Source: Candidatus Omnitrophota bacterium
GTDB lineage: Bacteria > Omnitrophota > Gorgyraeia > B26-G9
Length of the DNA stretch: 7,648 bases
NCBI GenBank assembly: GCA_018399295.1
Contig: JAGYOO010000059.1
Coordinates: 1 to 7,648, forward strand
Direction: 5' to 3'
Shown: positions 1-6,000 of the stretch, piece after piece
Layout: every line of letters begins with the position of its first letter
Position numbering within the stretch: the stretch's first letter is position 1
Made by a program: the position numbers and the translations under genes
Notes under the pieces: model-generated
What the model was told of the DNA's origin: nothing
Databases searched by the model: none
What the model saw: only the letters and a program-made list of their open reading frames with translations

Positions 1-1
1 A

Positions 2-3000
2 CAGGTTCTTGCAGACGCGACCGGTGCCGAAGCTGCCGTTACCGGTGCCGAAGCCGCCGCGACTGGTGCTGAAGTTGCCGCGACCGGTGTTGAAGCCGCT
101 GCGACTGGTGCCGAAGCCGCCGCGACCGGTGTTGAAGTTGCTGCTGATGTGGCCGCAGGCACGGCTGATGCTGCCGCAGGCGCTGTTGATGTGGCTGCGA
201 AAACTGTTGATATGGCTAGGGGGGCTCTTGTAGGGGTGACAAAATCTTCAGACGTTGCTTCTCTGGCAGCGGATATTACATCGGGTACTGCTAGTATGGG
301 GGATGTTATTGTCTCAGTTGCTCAAAATGCGGCAAGACAGACTCTTACTACGTACGCTGTTTCAACGGGCTTGGAAGCGGCAGGGGTCGATGACCCGTAT
401 ATTATGGCTATGGTTAACGCAGTTGCCGCTGTCTATGGCGGCAGCGGTAATTTTACCAATTCAAGCGGAACATGGACTGAAACTTTTGTCGATACCTTTA
501 TTTCATCGACTGCCGGATTGGGAGATTATGCCGTCGCGGCAGCGGGAAGCTTGGCTTCCGAGGCTATTCGTCAGGAAGGGTATGACCAGGGCTGGGACCC
601 GCTATTGACGGAATCTCTGTCAGTTACAGCGATGACGCTTACGAACGCGGTCGGCGGCGCGGCTGTCAGTACTTACCGGGCGGAAAAAGCCAGTCCGGGC
701 GCGGGAAATTTTTCTCAGGCAGTTGCTGGCAATATTATAAGCTCAGCGCCGGGATTGGTGGGAAGATTAGCTGACGATGCGATCGGCCGGATAGCCCAGG
801 AAGAGGGTTGGGATCCGACCTTAGCATCAGCCGTATCCGCGTTTGGCAGCGCTTTAGCCTCGAGCATGACGTCAGCTGGAGTAAACATCTCGCCCAATGA
901 GCAGTTCGATAGCCAGGATTTTAAACAGGCTCTGTTGACAGGCCTTGAGACATACGCGGTGCACGGATACAAAGACTTTATGGTCAATGAAATGGGATGT
1001 ACCGAGTCTCAGGCCAGCGCGGCGGCGTTTGATCTGACCTCGATTATCTCAACTTCTACTAAGTTTGCCGAATATAATTTTACTCCAGAAGAAATGGAAG
1101 GCATGGTAGCTGAGTTTTTCGGGGCTACTCCTGGTGAAAACGTATTTAGAGCCCTTGTTCCTGCCTCGTTCCTGTTTAATATCCCCACCGAATTGGAAGG
1201 TACGGTGGGTGGAATCATTTCAGACTATTCAGAGGCCATGTTCCCGTCTTATCCGGCAGGTGGGACCAGTTACAGCAAAGCTGACTATGTCGATAAGTTC
1301 TCCCAGGCAGTCGACCAGATGTCTTCGGCTATGTTTGCCGGAGGTAAAGTGACTCAGGGAGAGGATGGAAAGTATTATAACGAAGACGGTTCGGTAAATC
1401 ATTATTATACCCGAAATGCTGATAAGCTGGAGTACAACCAATACTGGTCGGAGAAAAGGCCGGATGTGTTTGCGCAGACCCAGTCCGGCGAAGGCGAAGA
1501 TCAGGGGAATCTGAGTTTCGGCCAGGCCTATTCTAATCTGCTTTCTGGTCGGATCTCTAATTTTCAGACTCAGGCGGCAGTCAGTAATCTGAACGGCACT
1601 ATTAATGAGTTGCGTACTGCTTACTATATGTCTAGTTTGAGTGCGGATGGGTTTAATGTACAGAAAGTCGAATATGCGGATCGGTCTGGTAAACGGGTGC
1701 AAGGGATTACGATAAACGGAGATAATCAGAAGTTACTGAACCAGTTTGGAGCCAATGCCTTTAAGAATCAAGCCCAATTAAATTCTTTAGGGTTGTTTTT
1801 TAGTAATAATAACCAGTTTCTTTTAGGTGATGTTGCTGCTGTTCAGACAAGCTTTACTAACGGTCCGTTATGGCTGGCAAGCGGCAGTGAGCCGTCAATG
1901 GTGGCGGTTGAAGGTGTCGGAAATATAAGTATGTGGCAGGGCAGCAAGACGATCCAGAATTTTATTAATGGTCAGACAGAACTTGCAATCGACTTCGGCG
2001 GCGGTCGGCAGCTTTCCGATTTCGATACCACAAAACGCAAAACCATCTCACAGGAAGTTTACGGCGGTCTGCTTTCCACGAACTTGAAAGAAACGGACGC
2101 CGGGGTTATCCGTGCAATGAAGCAGAACGGGTTTACGGCCCAGGATGTTCTGACAGCTGGCGCCGACCTTAACCGGAACAACGTCGTCGTGGCCCACGCG
2201 CTTATAAACGCCGGCTACAGCGCGCCGGAGATAGTTACCGCGTATCTGACGAAGTCCGGGATCGACATGCAGAACAAGGCCCAGTCGATCCAGAACTGCG
2301 CGATCAACGCCCTTTCCGGATTTTTTGGCGGCAACCTGGCCTCGTCAGAGCAGAACCTGATCGCCCTGGGCGAAGAGCTGATATTCATGGACATTATAAA
2401 CCAGGGTGAAGTGCAGGTGCAGGACGGCAAGGTGGAGACCTCAATGCTGGCCATGCAGCAGGTCGGTCAGTATGAAGGCTTGGATATTCAGGGTTACAAG
2501 CTGGATATGGACCAGCTGCAGAGCTTGAACTCTCCGGCTGTTGTTCATATGGGAGAAGACCATTGGAGCCTGGTGCAGGAATTTGACGTTGAAACCGGAA
2601 ACGTTATTCTGATGGATAACGGTGAACGAGTGGAAATGAGCCGCGACGAGTTTCAGCTCCGGTGGGACGGGAATGTTCTGAGCCGGGAAGTCAGCGGAGT
2701 CGAATCAATGAAGCTGACTATGCCTCAGATGGGGCTGATCTCCGGCACCGGAGAAATCGCGGATAATCTGACCATTATCAGCGGATCGTACGAGGTTGAG
2801 ATCCTGGGCGGAGGTTGGGAGGTTATATCCGCGGGAACTCCGGTGGGAGTAATTGAAGGAGCAGATAATCAGAAGAGTCTGCAGGGAGTTTCCCTGTTTA
2901 AAGATAAACAGGGAAATCGGCTTGTCGGAACCATGCTTCAGCGCCAGGTGACCGGAGCCGACGGGTCGCAGCGGATCGAACGCATGCTGCTGACAAACGG

Positions 3001-6000
3001 GTCGGTTATAACAGGCGGCGTTGTAAGCTCCGGCGAGGCTTTTGCGATAACCAACAACACTATCGGTAATAAGACTTCTTTTGGCCTGGCCAGGACCGAG
3101 GGCGACGCTGTTGAGGGCGGCAGTGGCGAGCTGAATCAGATAACTATTGGTAGAGACACGGACGGGATGACCTACGTCGAGGCCGACAGCCGCTACGGGA
3201 TCCAGGATAACGAAGTCGTGTTCCGCAATAATGACGTGGTGGAGTATATTGGCAGCGGTGAGATTTCAATCGGGAGCCAGAATGTGGTTGTTGCCGAAGG
3301 CCAAAAAGCATTGATCTCTTCGGAAGGAATCAGGGTAACCGGTCAAACCTATACTGTCGCCCAGATAACCGGGATTGAGGGTGCTTCCAGCCAGGAATTT
3401 CTGCTGAGTGATATCACCAGTACGGAAATCTGGCAGGATAGCAACCAAAGAGCAGGCCAGATCAGGATGCAGTCTGTTGAAAACGAAGCAGGAGAAAAGC
3501 AGGAAACGCTCTCGTTTATCTCCAGTCAGGATTCATACACTATCGGGACCGAAGCCAGCGACAACAGGTTTATCGGAAACGTTTTCGGGCAATATTGCTA
3601 TGAGAATACGACCGTTCACGTCGGGGAAGCCGGTAACGGGATAGATGTTAAATACAGCAGAGAAGGTGGTAAAGATAGATTTGAAGTAGTGAATCCAATC
3701 GAAGGAAATGAATTTCAATATACAGTTCTTACCTCCGATGGCCCTGAAAATATTACTGTCAGAGTTAGCGACGGGAGGCTAAGCGCCGGGAATGTCGAAG
3801 TTATCGCGCCTCAGCTTGTAAGTGGAAACAATAACATCCACTACAACGTCAGGGTGAATATCAATGAAGTTTTGGCTGACGGCAGCCTGGTGTGCACTAC
3901 AAGTTTAAGTAAAGGACAGGAGTACTGGCTTAAGGCAGGGGGGCCCCCGAGTGAGAGCGGTCCTGATCTGAAGGCTCAGACGCACGCGCACATGACCGAT
4001 AAAATAGGTGAAGACGGCGAAAGGTACAATGTTTTTACCGCTCAGGAAAACAGCGGTGCCTCGCAGCTTGTGTTTATCACTGATTCCGGATTTTCCAGTC
4101 CGATTAATATCGTTTACAGCACTGAAGGCAGTACCCTCACGCTGAACAACACGCAGGTAAACGGGCAGCAGGTGGTTAACGGCAGCGTAGAGTTCGTGAG
4201 GAAAAACGGAGAGGTCCGGCCGGAGTTCGGCAATGATACGAAATTCGAAGTTGTCCCGGGTGTCTATTCGACCCTGACGGCCGACGGTTATGAGCTGAGC
4301 GGGGAAGACAATACGGAATTCGAACGGGAGGTGGCAGGGGGGAACATCGTCACATTCCAGTATGAGAATGGCAGGATCTCGGCCGTAAAGAATAATGAGT
4401 TTGTGGTTACCGAGATACAATTGGCGCACGGATCGGCAAAAGACGTGAAAGTAAAGGTGCTGGGTATGCGGGGAGACGGGAGCTGTCAGTATCTTGCTGA
4501 GCTGAAAACAGAGACGCGGTGGTACGCAAACATGCCTGAGAATATTGATTCGGTTGATCTGAATCGGCCCGCTGCGCCGTCCCTGAACCTGGATCCCGGA
4601 ATGATTACTCAGGGCGTGCAGCTGAGTCACGAGGTTATCGACGGTGTCGAGTATCGGGTGTTCTCCGGTATGGAAGGACAGTCCTCGCAGGTGGCGTTTA
4701 TCGCTGATCTTGGACTCATGAACCAGGCCGAAGTCATTACACCTGACGGCAGCTGGGCGATTGTGAACGAGGCTGGAGATAACACGATCGAAGAGGCCGG
4801 ACTCAGAATCAACAGCGGCCGGATCGATTTCACCGAAAACGGACCGCAGCTGAACACGGATCACGATTATCGAGTGCTGGTTCCTGGGTTCAAAGACTCT
4901 GCCGGCCGTGAGGTAAAGGTTTGGGAGAAGGCTTCTGCAGGTGAAGCCCCGCTCATAGTTGCAAACAAAAGCGACGCGGGGGCGAGCAGGGTAGTCAGAG
5001 ACGACGCCATACTTAAAATCACCGAAACCATTTTGCTTGAAAAAGGCGATTTTACGATTGTCAGGGACAGCGATCTGAAGGCCCAGGATACCTCTGCCTT
5101 TGCCGGCTTGGATTTGATTTGGAACGGGGGGTCAGTAAAACTGGGAGAGGAAAAGAATTTCTTTACCGGAACCGGCGGTCTCGAACGCATGATCAAGTAC
5201 GAAAACGCGGAGACCAATGAGAGATATTTTCTTACAGTGGACCAACTCGGCGTCCAAACTGCCCCGGACGGGCAGATAACAGGACTGGTTATTATTGACG
5301 GATACCTGAACATGCCTGACCAGCCTGACTTCGATGGCCTGAAACTGGCGCCTGAGAAGTTCGGAGGGAGCACGGGATCGGACAGCACGCCGCCGCAGAG
5401 TCTACACGGGACCGATATCAGAATCATCGAACGTGACGGTGTAAACTACATGAAGGGTTTTGTAAAGATCGTCAGCGGACAGGAATATTACGGAGCCGGA
5501 AGTGTAATTGACGTGAACCTCAGCGCAGGCAATACGATTGATGTCTATCAGCACAAAAACCTTAATCAAGGGCGGGTAATTGTAACTACCGATGGTGCGC
5601 AACTTGATTTCAGCGAGGGGCGTGAAGCAAGATTCGAAGTCGACAAGGCGACGGCGGCTCAAGGTCTTGATATTCAAGGACAGCATTACAGCTCCGTTGA
5701 TTCTGCTTATTCAGTGACAATAGGCGTGAGCGGGACAAGGGTAGAAGGTGCAAATACATCAGATCTTTCGATCTCAACCGTGAAGACAGTGGGAGTTGAT
5801 GTTTTGCGCGCCGGTTCTAATGGTGAATTCGCGGTGGAGGTAAGTCTTAATGACAGTCAGCAGCCGTTTGAGGTCACAAGCCATTATCGGGTTGATCAGG
5901 AAACAGGGAAGCTGGTCTTTGATCATTCAGAAGGGTTGATCCCGGGACAGAAAATAAATGTAACTGTAACTGACGGAGTAGCGGACCATTTGGCAGTCGG

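Noticed and set aside
9..233. Pro/Leu/Lys-rich 74-codon + frame
   Set aside because: It is the 21-bp repeat read in another frame. A repeat length divisible by three keeps several frames open without making them genes.
255..608. 117-codon + frame with a Leu/Trp-rich translation
   Set aside because: It overlaps the helical-repeat region, where copy-to-copy conservation follows the nt-2 frame.
638..664. Val-Gly-Gly at residues 217-219 as a double-glycine cleavage site for the C39-like domain
   Set aside because: Only the Gly-Gly and a loosely placed Leu at -7 match a leader; the usual hydrophobic residue at -4 is Ala and the acidic position is absent. Other Gly-Gly pairs in the chain are no better, so no self-cleavage site is claimed.
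3905..4864. 319-codon open frame on the minus strand
   Set aside because: It lies opposite a strongly supported coding region with repeat landmarks conserved at protein level in the + frame. Its translation shows no domain-like pattern, and it looks like a shadow produced by codon bias.
4867..5427. 186-codon minus-strand frame, with its neighbours at 5402-5686 and 5927-6331
   Set aside because: All overlap the giant + frame entirely and have Ser/Pro/Leu-rich translations typical of antisense shadows. No separate gene is supported.
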